A stretch of DNA of 64,000 nt, taken from assembly GCF_003122385.1 (NCBI RefSeq), contig NZ_CP029255.1:3286001-3350000 (forward strand), in the 5' to 3' direction. A model generated the notes under the pieces. That model was not told the origin of the DNA, searched no databases, and worked only from the letters and a program-made list of their open reading frames with translations. Shown here one piece after another: positions 41,404 through 50,902 of the stretch. Position 1 is the stretch's first letter. Every line of letters begins with the position of its first letter. The position numbers and the translations under genes were made by a program. Origin of the DNA: Flavobacterium crocinum (GTDB taxonomy: Bacteria; Bacteroidota; Bacteroidia; Flavobacteriales; Flavobacteriaceae).

Positions 41404-42294
41404 ATGCCGAAAAGAAAATATAAAATATCAGTAATTCAGTTAAATCTGAATGATGTTGCTGAAAATAATCTTAAGAAATGTATCAGTTGGGTAAGAGATG
41501 CTGCAAGTCAGGGAGCAGAGGTAATCTTACTTCCGGAACTATATAGCAGTCATTATTTCTGCCAAAGCGAAGATGTAGATAATTTTGCATTAGCAGAACC
41601 TTTATATAGCACTTCATTTATTGCTTTCAGCGAATTGGCAAAAGAATTAGGAGTAGTAATTATTGTTCCTTTCTTCGAAAAAAGGATGGCTGGAATCTAT
41701 CATAATAGTGCGTATATCATCGATACAGATGGTACAGAAGCTGGTTTATACCGTAAAATGCACATTCCGGACGATCCGCATTTCTATGAGAAATTCTATT
41801 TCACTCCGGGAGATTTAGGTTTCCAGGCAATAGAAACTAAAAAAGGAACTGTTGGAACTTTAATCTGCTGGGATCAATGGTATCCGGAAGCTGCGAGAAT
41901 TACAGCTTTAAAAGGTGCTGAGGTTTTATTCTACCCAACAGCTATCGGATGGCATCCTAAGGAAAAAGAGCAGTACGGAGAAAATCAGTACGGTGCTTGG
42001 ATGAATGTAATGAAAGGTCATGCTGTTGCAAATGGTGTTTTCGTTGCAGCGGCGAATCGAATTGGTTTAGAAAAATATATTGAAGGAACTGAAGGAATTC
42101 AATTCTGGGGAGCATCATTTATTGCCGGGCCTCAAGGAGAAATTTTAGCTCAGGCTTCTCATGATAAAGAAGAAATCTTAATCGCTGAGGTTGATTTAGA
42201 TCTTCAGGAAAATGTTCGTCAAAACTGGCCGTTTTTCAGAGACCGAAGAATTGATGCTTTTGGAGATATTACAAAAAGAGCAATCGACAAATAA
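41404..42294 (+). CDS. aguB: N-carbamoylputrescine amidase
   Basis: AguB hydrolyses N-carbamoylputrescine to putrescine, CO2 and ammonia. The 296-residue nitrilase-fold enzyme has the Glu-Lys-Cys triad in LLPELYSSHYF, YRKMHIPDDPHFYEKFYF and LICWDQWYPEAAR. Length and residues match AguB. Its partner aguA is at 45576 on the same strand, separated by two minus-strand genes. Confidence 0.95.
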   Translation: MPKRKYKISVIQLNLNDVAENNLKKCISWVRDAASQGAEVILLPELYSSHYFCQSEDVDNFALAEPLYSTSFIAFSELAKELGVVIIVPFFEKRMAGIYHNSAYIIDTDGTEAGLYRKMHIPDDPHFYEKFYFTPGDLGFQAIETKKGTVGTLICWDQWYPEAARITALKGAEVLFYPTAIGWHPKEKEQYGENQYGAWMNVMKGHAVANGVFVAAANRIGLEKYIEGTEGIQFWGASFIAGPQGEILAQASHDKEEILIAEVDLDLQENVRQNWPFFRDRRIDAFGDITKRAIDK

Positions 42295-42313
42295 TTTTTT
42301 TTAAAAATATATG

Positions 42314-42392
42314 AAAGAGCTATCTCAAAATGAACTGCCCCCAAAAAGTTAGACACTATTTGGGGGCAGTTCATTTGAATAGCTCTTTTTCT
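42314..42392. terminator. Long bidirectional hairpin with an IS-end-like core
   Basis: Stem arms of about 31 bp with one bulge surround a 13-nt loop. The outer part, AAAGAGCTAT / ATAGCTCTTT plus T-run, is a normal terminator. The inner 43 bp (42331-42373) starts TGAACTGCCCCCAAAAAGTT and ends in the reverse complement of TGAACTGCCCCCAAA, resembling the ends of IS3-family elements as I recall them. It lies between convergent aguB and ompA genes. Confidence 0.75.
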
Positions 42393-42412
42393 CGTTTTTA
42401 GCTTTATATGGA

Positions 42413-43672
42413 TTACTTCACCTGGAAAGTAACTCTTCTCACGATTTGACGTGCCTCTTTAGAGTTCTTGTTAACAGAAGTATCTTCTCCGTTAGCAATT
42501 ACATTCAATCTTGAAGCGTCTATTCCTGCATTTACTGCTACCTTTTTCACAGCTTCCGCTCTTTTTCTAGACAATTCAGTATTGTAGTTTGTGTTTCCAA
42601 TTTCGTCAGCATAACCAATAATATCAGCTGATTTTCCTGGATTATTTTTCAAATATTTCACTAAGAAATCAACACCGGATAAAGAAGCGTTTGTTGGTTT
42701 AGATGAATTAAAGTCGAAATAAACATTTACATAACCTCCATTGATTAATTCTTCAACAGTGTTGTTTGTAGCTGTTCCGGCTCCTTTTTTCTCATACGTT
42801 TTGTCTAAGTAGCTTTCCAACTCATCCGGCACACCATTTTGATTCGTATCAATAGATTGTCCTTTAGTGTTAACAGCAACTCCTGCAATAGTGTTTGGTT
42901 CTAAATCGTATAAATCCGCAACTCCGTCTTTGTCTGAATCGATCAGACCAGTTTCAACTAAGTCCACTCTTCTTTCCAATTCACTAATTCTGTCTTCTTC
43001 ACCAACCCAGTCAGCATGTCTTTCGTGTTTACCTAAGTAGAATGTTAGACCAACAGAAGCGTTTAATAAAACTCCGTCAAAAGAACCTGTAGTAGTGTTA
43101 CCCATTCCGTCGAAGTTCCAGTTTTGTCTTCCGTTTACAATTCCTGTAAGGTCACCAGTTAAAGCTACACGATTACTTAATTTGATTTGTCCCGTTAAAC
43201 CGGCAATTCCGTGCGCCATGTAATCTTGTCCGCCAAATCCTGTTTCAGTACTAATTTGCGAAACTCCAAAACCTCCATGTGCCAAAAGACCAATTGTGTT
43301 TGTCCAAGTTTCAAAATTTAAAGCACGTCCCACATTCACAACTCCTTGTAAACTCGCTCTTACGTAACGGCTTTCAAAATCTGGAGTATTTTTTTTCTCT
43401 TTAAATTGATCGTATCCAACATCCAATTTCAAACCAAACTTAGGGCTAAACATATATCTTACACCTAAATCTCCGTGAAAGAAGTTGGCAGATTCTGTAG
43501 TGTAACCTGGAGTCATAGCTCTCGTTGGTTTGTTAACACCACCATTAAGTTCTATCGACCATTTATTGAATTCCTGATCTACACTTGGTTTGGTAGAAGT
43601 GGTAGCCATATTTTGTGCGCCAGCGGCAAAGGATAGTAATAATAAAGAGGCTGATACTAATTTCTTTTTCAT
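42413..43672 (-). CDS. OmpA-family outer-membrane protein with TSP3 repeats
   Basis: Signal peptide (VSASLLLLSFAAGAQ), a barrel domain of about 200 residues, calcium-binding thrombospondin type-3 repeats (DSDKDGVADLYD and DTNQNGVPDELE), and a C-terminal OmpA peptidoglycan-binding domain (FDFNSSKPTNASLSGVDFLV, then GYADEIGNTNYNTELSRKRA). The 419-residue form is typical of abundant Bacteroidetes OmpA proteins that tie the outer membrane to peptidoglycan. A -7 box is upstream. Confidence 0.95.
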   Translation of the reverse strand: MKKKLVSASLLLLSFAAGAQNMATTSTKPSVDQEFNKWSIELNGGVNKPTRAMTPGYTTESANFFHGDLGVRYMFSPKFGLKLDVGYDQFKEKKNTPDFESRYVRASLQGVVNVGRALNFETWTNTIGLLAHGGFGVSQISTETGFGGQDYMAHGIAGLTGQIKLSNRVALTGDLTGIVNGRQNWNFDGMGNTTTGSFDGVLLNASVGLTFYLGKHERHADWVGEEDRISELERRVDLVETGLIDSDKDGVADLYDLEPNTIAGVAVNTKGQSIDTNQNGVPDELESYLDKTYEKKGAGTATNNTVEELINGGYVNVYFDFNSSKPTNASLSGVDFLVKYLKNNPGKSADIIGYADEIGNTNYNTELSRKRAEAVKKVAVNAGIDASRLNVIANGEDTSVNKNSKEARQIVRRVTFQVK

Positions 43673-43711
43673 GATATCAAAAATTAAATTGTTTTTATTT
43701 TAAACTCATGA

Positions 43712-43719
43712 CAAAATTA
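43712..43719 (-). promoter_or_regulatory. -7 box of the ompA-family gene
   Basis: The minus strand reads TAATTTTG, 40 bases before the ATG. Confidence 0.5.
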
Positions 43720-43819
43720 GAGCACGTATTGTAGAAACGCGTTCTATATCTGGTTACATAATTCCCATGTTTTAGCTTATAATTATGAAAATTAGTTAAT
43801 TAAGTATCAATAAAAAGCA

Positions 43820-43855
43820 AAAAAAGAGCAAAATTTAGTTTTTGCTCTTTTTAAA
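43820..43855 (-). terminator. Terminator of the choice-of-anchor I lipoprotein gene
   Basis: AAAAAGAGCAAAA / TTTTGCTCTTTTT stem downstream of the minus-strand gene that ends at 43874. Confidence 0.8.
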
Positions 43856-43873
43856 ATTTTGATAATTTTATGA

Positions 43874-45391
43874 TTATTTCAAATCTGGCTGGTAAATTTT
43901 TACCGTTCCGTCGCCTTCACTGCTTACTACTAACAAACTTCTTTTAGTTGGACTTTTAGAAGCCGGAATAAATAATAATCCTTCTGGAGCATCTCCTGTT
44001 TTTACTGTTTGTAAATATTGCGGAGAGTTTGGATTTGTTACGTCATAAGTTAAAAATGCATCAGATCTTTCTAAACCAACGAAAAGAATATTCTGAGTTC
44101 CCATTTTGGCTACATATACCGCTTCTGGCTCAGAACCTTTATCGTCACTTCTTTTGTCATCATAAAGTCCCAGTTCGTTAGATTTTTTATCAAGATCATT
44201 TTTACTGTCGTAAACAATTTTTCCTGTGTTTCCATTCCAGATTGAGAAAGATCTCGCACCAAAACTTACCATTTCGTCTAAATCACCGTCACCATCAGTG
44301 TCACCCATATCTGCAACAAGATTTAATCTTCCGTAATTAGCGTCAAGTTTCATATTAGTTGCATCAGGAAAAACTGTAGCATCAAGTTTTAAGCTTTTCA
44401 TTCTTTTAACGTCAGTATATGCAGTATATTCCCTTGCATCTCCTTCATTAGCAGTAACAAAATAAGGAACATTGTTGGCTGAGAAATGGCTGATTGCATC
44501 TGGCATAAATAGACCTTTTACTTTCCATGGATTGAAGGCGATTTTATCGTCACTATCGCTAATATCAATTGCATTTTCGGCAGTATTGTAATCTTTTAAA
44601 CCTAAAGGATAAATAGCTGTAATCGTTTTAGAAGTTAAATCAACTTTTGCGACACCATTATTTTCCTGTAAAGTTACCCAGGCCGTTTTGGAATCATCTG
44701 AAATAGTAATGTATTCTGGTTCGATATCCTGAGCAAAGCTTTTAGCAAATTTAGAAATTCTGAATCCATCTTTTGCTAAAGCTGCTGCCTGACTTGCGAA
44801 AGAAGCAAAATCTAAAGTAGTTACTGTGTAAGTACTTGTTTCAATAATAGAAATAGTTCCGTTTGGATCTTGTGAATAATCTGTATTTGGTTCACCTTCG
44901 TTGGCTGTTATAATATATTTTCCATCCGGAGAAAAAGTAACCATATCAGGTAATGCACCAACCGTAACTTGTTTGATTAAACTATAATCAGAAGTATTGA
45001 AAACAGCAACTTTTCCGTTAGCTTGTTTGTTTGTTGTTGATTCCAGAGCAACAGCCAGCTTTCCGTCAAAAGCAGAAACGCTGTTTGCGGCTCCTTCGTA
45101 AGTACTCAAATCGATTTTTCCAATTTTCATTGGTTTTGTTGGATCTGTGATATCAATAACATCAATTTGATTGACACCGCTGTTATTTACCGTAAATAAT
45201 CTTTTTGTTTTTTCGCAGTAAGCTGAAATTTCTGCTGCAGCTTCACCACCAATTGTAATAGAACCAATTTCTTTAAAAGTTGCCGGGTTTTCGCTTACCG
45301 TAACCTCTGGTTCGTTGTTTGAATTTTCATCATTATTACAGCTTGCCATAATAAAAAAAGCTGCTAATAAAGAGATAGATAATTTTTTCAT
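43874..45391 (-). CDS. Choice-of-anchor I family lipoprotein (beta-propeller-like)
   Basis: A lipoprotein signal (SISLLAAFFIMASCNND) precedes a 480-residue body with WD/YVTN-type repeats (VDIITDPTKP-like IDVIDITDPTKPMKIGKI, and VTFSPDGKYIITANEGEPN). TANEGDAREYTAY and DMGDTDGDGDLDE are characteristic of choice-of-anchor I proteins. It is surface or periplasmic; enzymatic function is not assigned. Confidence 0.87.
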   Translation of the reverse strand: MKKLSISLLAAFFIMASCNNDENSNNEPEVTVSENPATFKEIGSITIGGEAAAEISAYCEKTKRLFTVNNSGVNQIDVIDITDPTKPMKIGKIDLSTYEGAANSVSAFDGKLAVALESTTNKQANGKVAVFNTSDYSLIKQVTVGALPDMVTFSPDGKYIITANEGEPNTDYSQDPNGTISIIETSTYTVTTLDFASFASQAAALAKDGFRISKFAKSFAQDIEPEYITISDDSKTAWVTLQENNGVAKVDLTSKTITAIYPLGLKDYNTAENAIDISDSDDKIAFNPWKVKGLFMPDAISHFSANNVPYFVTANEGDAREYTAYTDVKRMKSLKLDATVFPDATNMKLDANYGRLNLVADMGDTDGDGDLDEMVSFGARSFSIWNGNTGKIVYDSKNDLDKKSNELGLYDDKRSDDKGSEPEAVYVAKMGTQNILFVGLERSDAFLTYDVTNPNSPQYLQTVKTGDAPEGLLFIPASKSPTKRSLLVVSSEGDGTVKIYQPDLK

Positions 45392-45411
45392 GTGTTAGTT
45401 TTTAGTTTTGG

Positions 45412-45419
45412 CAAAAGTA
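45412..45419 (-). promoter_or_regulatory. -7 box of the choice-of-anchor I gene
   Basis: The minus strand reads TACTTTTG, 21 bases before the ATG. Confidence 0.55.
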
Positions 45420-45543
45420 ATTAGCGTCTTTCTGTCGAATATTAAGAACATATTATATAATCTTTAACTTAAATTTTGCAGGATATTTATTGTGAAATAA
45501 AAGATGATTTTCGTTCAAATGTTTTATAATCCTAACGAATGCT

Positions 45544-45551
45544 TATCTTTG
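45544..45551 (+). promoter_or_regulatory. -7 box of aguA
   Basis: TATCTTTG, 25 bases before the ATG. Confidence 0.55.
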
Positions 45552-45575
45552 CACTTTCTAAATTAGAACCTGTTT

Positions 45576-46616
45576 ATGTCAACAAATAATAGAAGATTTC
45601 CAGCAGAATGGGAAAAACAACAAGGAATTGTATTGTGTTTTCCGCATAATGGCAACGATTGGCCGGGAAAATACGAAGCTGTTCAATGGGCTTTTGTAGA
45701 ATTTATAAAAAAGGTAGCCACTTTTGAAACTGTTTTTTTGGTTGTAGCCGATGAGAAACTGAAAGAAAAAGTTGCCGATATGCTTGAAAGAGCTCGTGTA
45801 AATCTTGAAAACGTTTCTTATATCATTCATAAAACCAACAGAAGCTGGATGCGTGACTCAGGGCCAATTATTGTTAGAAATGGTTTAAAAAGAGAAGCCT
45901 TAAATTTCAATTTTAATGGATGGGCGAAATATAAAAACTATCAGTTAGATAAATTCGTTCCGGGAAAAGTGGCCGATTTTATTGATGTTCCTTTAACTCA
46001 GGTAATGTATAAAGGAAAACCGGTAATTGTAGAAGGTGGTGCTATTGATGTAAATGGAAAAGGAACTTTACTGACTTCTGAAGAATGTTTAATGCATCCA
46101 ACAATTCAAGTTCGTAACGCTGGCTTTACCAAAGAAGATTACGAAGCTGTTTTCAAAGAATATCTTGGGGTAACCAATGTAATTTGGTTAGGAGATGGAA
46201 TCGAAGGAGATGATACACACGGTCATATCGACGATTTATGCCGATTTGTAAATGAAGATACCATTGTGACGATTGTAGAAACGGATAAAAACGATTCAAA
46301 CTACAAACCATTACAGGACAACTTGAAACGTTTGCAAAATGCAAAATTAGAAAACGGAAAATCTCCTGTTATTGTGGCGCTTCCGATGCCAAAACGAGTT
46401 GATTTCGAAGATTTAAGATTACCGGCTAGTTATGCTAATTTCTTAATCCTGAATAATTGCGTTTTAGTACCAACATTCAACGATAGTAATGATCGTGTAG
46501 CATTGAATATTTTAGCAGAATGTTTCCCAGACCGAGAGGTTATTGGAATCAGTTGTATTGATTTCATCTGGGGATTTGGAACTTTACATTGTTTAAGTCA
46601 GCAGATTCCTGCATAA
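45576..46616 (+). CDS. aguA: Agmatine deiminase
   Basis: AguA converts agmatine to N-carbamoylputrescine and ammonia, feeding AguB. The 346 residues show MRDSGPIIVRNG, EGGAIDVNGKGTLLTSEECL, GIEGDDTHGHIDDLCRF and the catalytic cysteine near the C-terminus in GFGTLHCLSQQIPA, all of the peptidyl-arginine-deiminase superfamily. Promoter and terminator of its own indicate a single-gene unit. Confidence 0.96.
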   Translation: MSTNNRRFPAEWEKQQGIVLCFPHNGNDWPGKYEAVQWAFVEFIKKVATFETVFLVVADEKLKEKVADMLERARVNLENVSYIIHKTNRSWMRDSGPIIVRNGLKREALNFNFNGWAKYKNYQLDKFVPGKVADFIDVPLTQVMYKGKPVIVEGGAIDVNGKGTLLTSEECLMHPTIQVRNAGFTKEDYEAVFKEYLGVTNVIWLGDGIEGDDTHGHIDDLCRFVNEDTIVTIVETDKNDSNYKPLQDNLKRLQNAKLENGKSPVIVALPMPKRVDFEDLRLPASYANFLILNNCVLVPTFNDSNDRVALNILAECFPDREVIGISCIDFIWGFGTLHCLSQQIPA

Positions 46617-46710
46617 AAATAGTAGCTACAGCTTATAAAGTAATCGTTTTGATTTTTTTAATCTGTGATAGAATTGTCAAATACACAGAGGTTCTCTTGT
46701 GTTATTTAAG

Positions 46711-46738
46711 CTGTCACCAAAAGTGGCAGTTTTTTTTT
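46711..46738 (+). terminator. Terminator of aguA
   Basis: CTGTCAC-CAAAA-GTGGCAG stem (one G-U) followed by T9. Confidence 0.75.
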
Positions 46739-46830
46739 GTTGTATATTTAACAGACGGATTTGCTGTGTGTCCCAACATCCTTCTTATATTCGTATGTTC
46801 AATAATGCAGAAATGCAGATTTAATTTTTT

Positions 46831-48015
46831 ATGAAGAAAATATTTTTTATCCTTTCCGTGCTTTCTTCCGGAGTTCTTTTTTCACAGTCTGATTTGCAAG
46901 AAAAAACTGAGCTTACATTTGCGACCTACAATGTAAGCATGGAATCTGATAATTATTCTCCAAAAGGCGCAATGGGAAAATCGGAGCAGATACTGATTAC
47001 TCAACTGAATTCAGGGCATAATGCTCAAATTAAAAATATTGCCCAGATTATTCAGACTGTTAGGCCAGATGTTATTTTGTTAAACGAATTTGATTATATT
47101 AAAGATCCTGAACTTGGTGTAAAGGCATTTATTAAAAATTATTTGAATTTGAGTCAGGGTGGAGCCACTGCCATTGATTATCCTTACTACTATTATTCAA
47201 CGGTTAATACTGGTCAACCAAGTCCTTATGATTTGAACAATGATGGAAAGTTCAGTAATTTTGGAAATGATGCATGGGCATTTGGTATGTATCCTGGTCA
47301 ATATGGGATGATGCTTTTGTCTAAATATCCTATTGATGTTAACGCGATTCGTACTTTTCAACATTTTAAATGGAAAGATATGCCGGGAGCATTGCTTACT
47401 AAAAAAGCAGATGGATCGGATTGGTATAGTAAGAAGGCATGGAAGGAATTTCCTCTATCTTCAAAATCTCATTGGGATCTTCCTGTACAGATTGGTAATG
47501 AAACAGTTCATATTTTGGCCAGTCATCCAACTCCTCCGACCTTTGATGGTGCTGAGGATCGTAATGGAAAAAGAAATCATGATGAAATCCGATTCTGGAA
47601 AGACTATATTTCAGACAATTCTGCTTCGTATATTTATGATGATAAAGGTATAAAAGGCGGTTTGTCTCCGAATTCTCGATTCGTTATATTGGGCGATCAA
47701 AACGCTTCATCAGTTGAGGGCGACGCTATTAGAGAAGGTATAAAGTCTTTAGTAGATGATCCGAAAATTAATAGCGACTTTACACCTGCTAGTAAAGGTG
47801 GTGCTGAATTTAGCCCTGAAAATTCTTTTGGAATCAATCATACTGCGTTTTGGAGAATGCGCGCTGATTATGTATTGCCATCCAAACTTGGTTTTAAAGT
47901 CATCAACAGTGGAGTGTTCTGGCCTGCAAAAGGTGAGCCAATGTCAGAATTAGTTGAAAAACGGGAATCAAGTTCTGATCATCGTTTGGTTTGGGTAAAG
48001 GCGATTCTAGAATAA
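46831..48015 (+). CDS. Secreted endonuclease/exonuclease/phosphatase-family protein
   Basis: Signal peptide (KKIFFILSVLSSGVLFSQ), then LTFATYNVSMES (metal-site Asn), PDVILLNEFDYI, ILASHPTPPTFDGAEDRNGK, FVILGDQNASS and the C-terminal SSDHRLVW with the catalytic His. The 394 residues fit the EEP superfamily of phosphodiesterases; whether it acts on DNA, phospholipid or phosphate esters is not clear. No operon partner. Confidence 0.88.
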   Translation: MKKIFFILSVLSSGVLFSQSDLQEKTELTFATYNVSMESDNYSPKGAMGKSEQILITQLNSGHNAQIKNIAQIIQTVRPDVILLNEFDYIKDPELGVKAFIKNYLNLSQGGATAIDYPYYYYSTVNTGQPSPYDLNNDGKFSNFGNDAWAFGMYPGQYGMMLLSKYPIDVNAIRTFQHFKWKDMPGALLTKKADGSDWYSKKAWKEFPLSSKSHWDLPVQIGNETVHILASHPTPPTFDGAEDRNGKRNHDEIRFWKDYISDNSASYIYDDKGIKGGLSPNSRFVILGDQNASSVEGDAIREGIKSLVDDPKINSDFTPASKGGAEFSPENSFGINHTAFWRMRADYVLPSKLGFKVINSGVFWPAKGEPMSELVEKRESSSDHRLVWVKAILE

Positions 48016-48046
48016 ACAATTTTTTATTTCAGTTTTTAGAGATTTA

Positions 48047-48104
48047 GATATATAGAAAACAAAAAACCTTGGCGATAACCAAGGTTTTTTGTTTTCTATA
48101 TATC
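48047..48104. terminator. Perfect 26-bp stem, bidirectional terminator
   Basis: Arms 48047-48072 and 48079-48104 are perfect inverted repeats around loop CGATAA. The inner part AAAAAACCTTGG / CCAAGGTTTTTT is a standard terminator. It separates the EEP gene from convergent fahA. Confidence 0.9.
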
Positions 48105-48128
48105 TTCAGATGATTCTTTATCTGCTCT

Positions 48129-49412
48129 TCATTGTCTGATAAACGGAGGTAATAATTGACTTGAAACTTCTCCAAAACCAATTCTTACTTCAGCATTTTC
48201 ACAGAAACCTCTAATGATTACGGTATCATTATCTTCTATAAATTTACGTTCACCTCCGCCATTTAATTTCAACGGATTTTTTCCACCCCAGGTCAATTCC
48301 AGCATAGAACCGAAACTGTCAGGAGTTGGACCAGAAATAGTTCCAGAACCCATCATGTCACCAGAATTTACGCGGCATCCGTTTGAAGTATGATGTGCTA
48401 ATTGCTGACTCATTGACCAGTATAGGTATTTGAAATTTGATTTCGAAATAACCGTTTCTTCTTGATCTTCAGGTTTTAATGAAACTTCTAAATGAATGTC
48501 AAAAGCTTTTTTACCTTTCGTTTGTAAGTAAGGAAGTGGTGTTGGATCTTGTTTTGGGCCCTTAGTTCTAAAAGGTTCCAAAGCATCCATAGTCACAATC
48601 CACGGTGAAATTGAAGTTGCAAAGTTTTTTGCTAAGAATGGTCCAAGAGGCACATATTCCCATTTTTGAATGTCGCGAGCGCTCCAGTCATTCAATAAAA
48701 CCATTCCGAAAATATAGTCCTCAGCTTCGTAAGTTGGGATGTTTTCTCCCATTACATTGACATCAGTTGTAATGAAAGCAGTTTCCAATTCAAAATCGAC
48801 TAAACGTGACGCGCCAAAAACAGGTGTTTCATGTCCTGCTGGCAGCGTTTGTCCCATTGGTCTGTGAACCGGAATTCCAGAAGGTACAATTGTAGAACTT
48901 CTTCCATGATATCCAACCGGAATATGAAGCCAGTTTGGCAATAAAGCATTTTCTGGATCACGGAACATTTTACCTACGTTTGTAGCGTGTTCTCTGCTCG
49001 AATAGAAGTCAGTGTAATCGCCAATCAAAACTGGCAATTGCATCTCTACATCTTCGATTTTAAATATAACAATATCTCGGTGTTTTGTTGAATCTCTAAG
49101 CTGCGGATTATTAATATCAAAGATTTCTGCGATACGATTTCGAACCAAACGCCATGTTTTTTTTCCGTCAGAAATAAAATCATTCAGCGTGTCCTGCATA
49201 AACATATCATCTGTTAAATCTATTCCCTCAAAATAGTTTAATTGTTGTAAAGCCCCTAAATCTATAGCATAATCGCCAATTCGTGTTCCCACTGTAACGA
49301 CATTTTCTTTGGTAAGAAACACGCCGAAAGGAATATTCTGAATAGGGAAGTCGCTATTTTCTGGCACTTCTAACCATGATTTTCTACTGGTATCGTTGGC
49401 GGTTATAGGCAT
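48129..49412 (-). CDS. fahA: Fumarylacetoacetase
   Basis: The last enzyme of tyrosine degradation, cleaving fumarylacetoacetate to fumarate and acetoacetate. The 427 residues include IGDYTDFYSSREHATNVGKM, YHGRSSTIVPSGIPVHRPMG, DFELETAFI and LLNDWSARDIQKWEYVPLGP, containing the family's metal and catalytic residues. No other tyrosine-catabolic gene is adjacent. Confidence 0.96.
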   Translation of the reverse strand: MPITANDTSRKSWLEVPENSDFPIQNIPFGVFLTKENVVTVGTRIGDYAIDLGALQQLNYFEGIDLTDDMFMQDTLNDFISDGKKTWRLVRNRIAEIFDINNPQLRDSTKHRDIVIFKIEDVEMQLPVLIGDYTDFYSSREHATNVGKMFRDPENALLPNWLHIPVGYHGRSSTIVPSGIPVHRPMGQTLPAGHETPVFGASRLVDFELETAFITTDVNVMGENIPTYEAEDYIFGMVLLNDWSARDIQKWEYVPLGPFLAKNFATSISPWIVTMDALEPFRTKGPKQDPTPLPYLQTKGKKAFDIHLEVSLKPEDQEETVISKSNFKYLYWSMSQQLAHHTSNGCRVNSGDMMGSGTISGPTPDSFGSMLELTWGGKNPLKLNGGGERKFIEDNDTVIIRGFCENAEVRIGFGEVSSQLLPPFIRQ

Positions 49413-49448
49413 GTTAGATGTTAATTAGTTTGTTGAAAAAATACATGT

Positions 49449-49456
49449 CAAATATA
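49449..49456 (-). promoter_or_regulatory. -7 box of fahA
   Basis: The minus strand reads TATATTTG, 37 bases before the ATG. Confidence 0.55.
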
Positions 49457-49489
49457 TCATAATCTAACAGTACAACAAACGTTTTTTTG

Positions 49490-49497
49490 TATTTTTG
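49490..49497 (+). promoter_or_regulatory. -7 box of glyA
   Basis: TATTTTTG, 25 bases before the ATG at 49523; it excludes an in-frame upstream start at 49487. Confidence 0.6.
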
Positions 49498-49522
49498 CGT
49501 GAAATTAACGAAAAACAAAAAA

Positions 49523-50797
49523 ATGCAACGCGACGAACAAATTTTTGATCTTATCCAAGAGGAAAAAGAAAGACAAATTCACGGACTAGAGCTTATTGCT
49601 TCAGAGAATTTTGTAAGTGATGAAGTAATGCAGGCAGCTGGGTCTGTTTTAACTAATAAATATGCTGAGGGATATCCTGGCAAAAGATACTACGGCGGTT
49701 GTGAAGTAGTTGACGTTATTGAGCAAATTGCTATTGACAGAGCTAAAGAATTATTTGGTGCTGAATATGCAAACGTACAGCCTCACTCTGGTTCTCAGGC
49801 TAACACTGCTGTGTACCACGCTTGTTTGAATCCTGGTGATACTATTTTAGGTTTTGACTTATCTCACGGTGGTCACTTAACTCACGGTTCTCCAGTAAAC
49901 TTTTCAGGACGTTTATACCGTCCGGTTTTTTACGGAGTAGATGCTGAAACTGGTCGCTTAGATTATGATAAAATTCAGGAAATTGCAACTAAAGAACAGC
50001 CAAAATTAATTATCGCAGGAGCTTCTGCTTATTCTCGCGATATGGATTTTGCTCGTTTCAGACAAATTGCTGACAGCGTAGGAGCAATCTTATTTGCTGA
50101 TATTTCTCACCCGGCAGGTCTTATTGCAAAAGGATTATTAAGTGATCCAATTCCACATTGCCATATTGTTTCTACAACAACTCACAAAACATTAAGAGGA
50201 CCACGTGGAGGTCTAATCTTAATGGGGAAAGACTTCCCAAATCCACAAGGATTAACAACTCCAAAAGGAGAAATCAGAATGATGTCCTCTTTATTAGACT
50301 TAGCTGTTTTCCCTGGAAACCAAGGAGGTCCTTTAATGCACATTATCGCTGCTAAAGCGGTTGCTTTTGGTGAAGCATTAAAAGATGAGTTTTTTACTTA
50401 CGCAATGCAATTGCAAAAAAATGCAAATGCAATGGCGGATGCTTTCGTAAAAAGAGGTTACAACATTATCTCTGGCGGAACTGACAACCACATGATGCTT
50501 ATTGACTTAAGAAATAAAAATATTTCTGGTAAAGAAGCTGAAAATGCATTAGTAAAAGCTGAAATTACAGTAAACAAAAACATGGTTCCATTTGACGATA
50601 AATCTCCATTTATCACTTCTGGTATTCGTGTTGGAACAGCTGCAATCACAACTCGTGGTTTAGTTGAAAAAGATATGGAAACTATCGTAGCTTTAATCGA
50701 TAAAGTTCTTACTGATCATACAAATGAAGATCTTATCGAAGAAGTTGCTGAAGAAGTAAACGAATTAATGAGCGAAAGACCAATTTTTGCGTATTAA
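49523..50797 (+). CDS. glyA: Serine hydroxymethyltransferase
   Basis: GlyA interconverts serine and glycine with tetrahydrofolate, using PLP. The 424 residues carry [39 protein letters not shown], and [19 protein letters not shown] with the PLP lysine, all diagnostic. It has its own promoter and terminator. Confidence 0.97.
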   Translation: MQRDEQIFDLIQEEKERQIHGLELIASENFVSDEVMQAAGSVLTNKYAEGYPGKRYYGGCEVVDVIEQIAIDRAKELFGAEYANVQPHSGSQANTAVYHACLNPGDTILGFDLSHGGHLTHGSPVNFSGRLYRPVFYGVDAETGRLDYDKIQEIATKEQPKLIIAGASAYSRDMDFARFRQIADSVGAILFADISHPAGLIAKGLLSDPIPHCHIVSTTTHKTLRGPRGGLILMGKDFPNPQGLTTPKGEIRMMSSLLDLAVFPGNQGGPLMHIIAAKAVAFGEALKDEFFTYAMQLQKNANAMADAFVKRGYNIISGGTDNHMMLIDLRNKNISGKEAENALVKAEITVNKNMVPFDDKSPFITSGIRVGTAAITTRGLVEKDMETIVALIDKVLTDHTNEDLIEEVAEEVNELMSERPIFAY

Positions 50798-50820
50798 TTA
50801 AGATAAGTCTTAAAGTTTTT

Positions 50821-50862
50821 AAAATCGAAAGTCAAAAGTCTTATTTTTGACTTTCGATTTTT
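50821..50862 (+). terminator. Terminator of glyA
   Basis: AAATCGAAAGTCAAAA pairs with TTTTTGACTTTCGATTT, giving a stem of about 16 bp and T-run. Confidence 0.85.
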
Positions 50863-50874
50863 GCTTTTAAGACT

Positions 50875-50902
50875 AATAACTTTTAACTCATAACTTTTAG
50901 AA
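50875..50902. repeat. Heptad word repeat upstream of miaE
   Basis: Abutting units AATAACT, TTTAACT, CATAACT and TTTAGAA; ends at the miaE ATG. Confidence 0.65.

Noticed and set aside
46589..46834. 81-codon frame overlapping the end of aguA and the start of the EEP gene
   Set aside because: It contains the aguA terminator hairpin and T-run and has no protein-like pattern.
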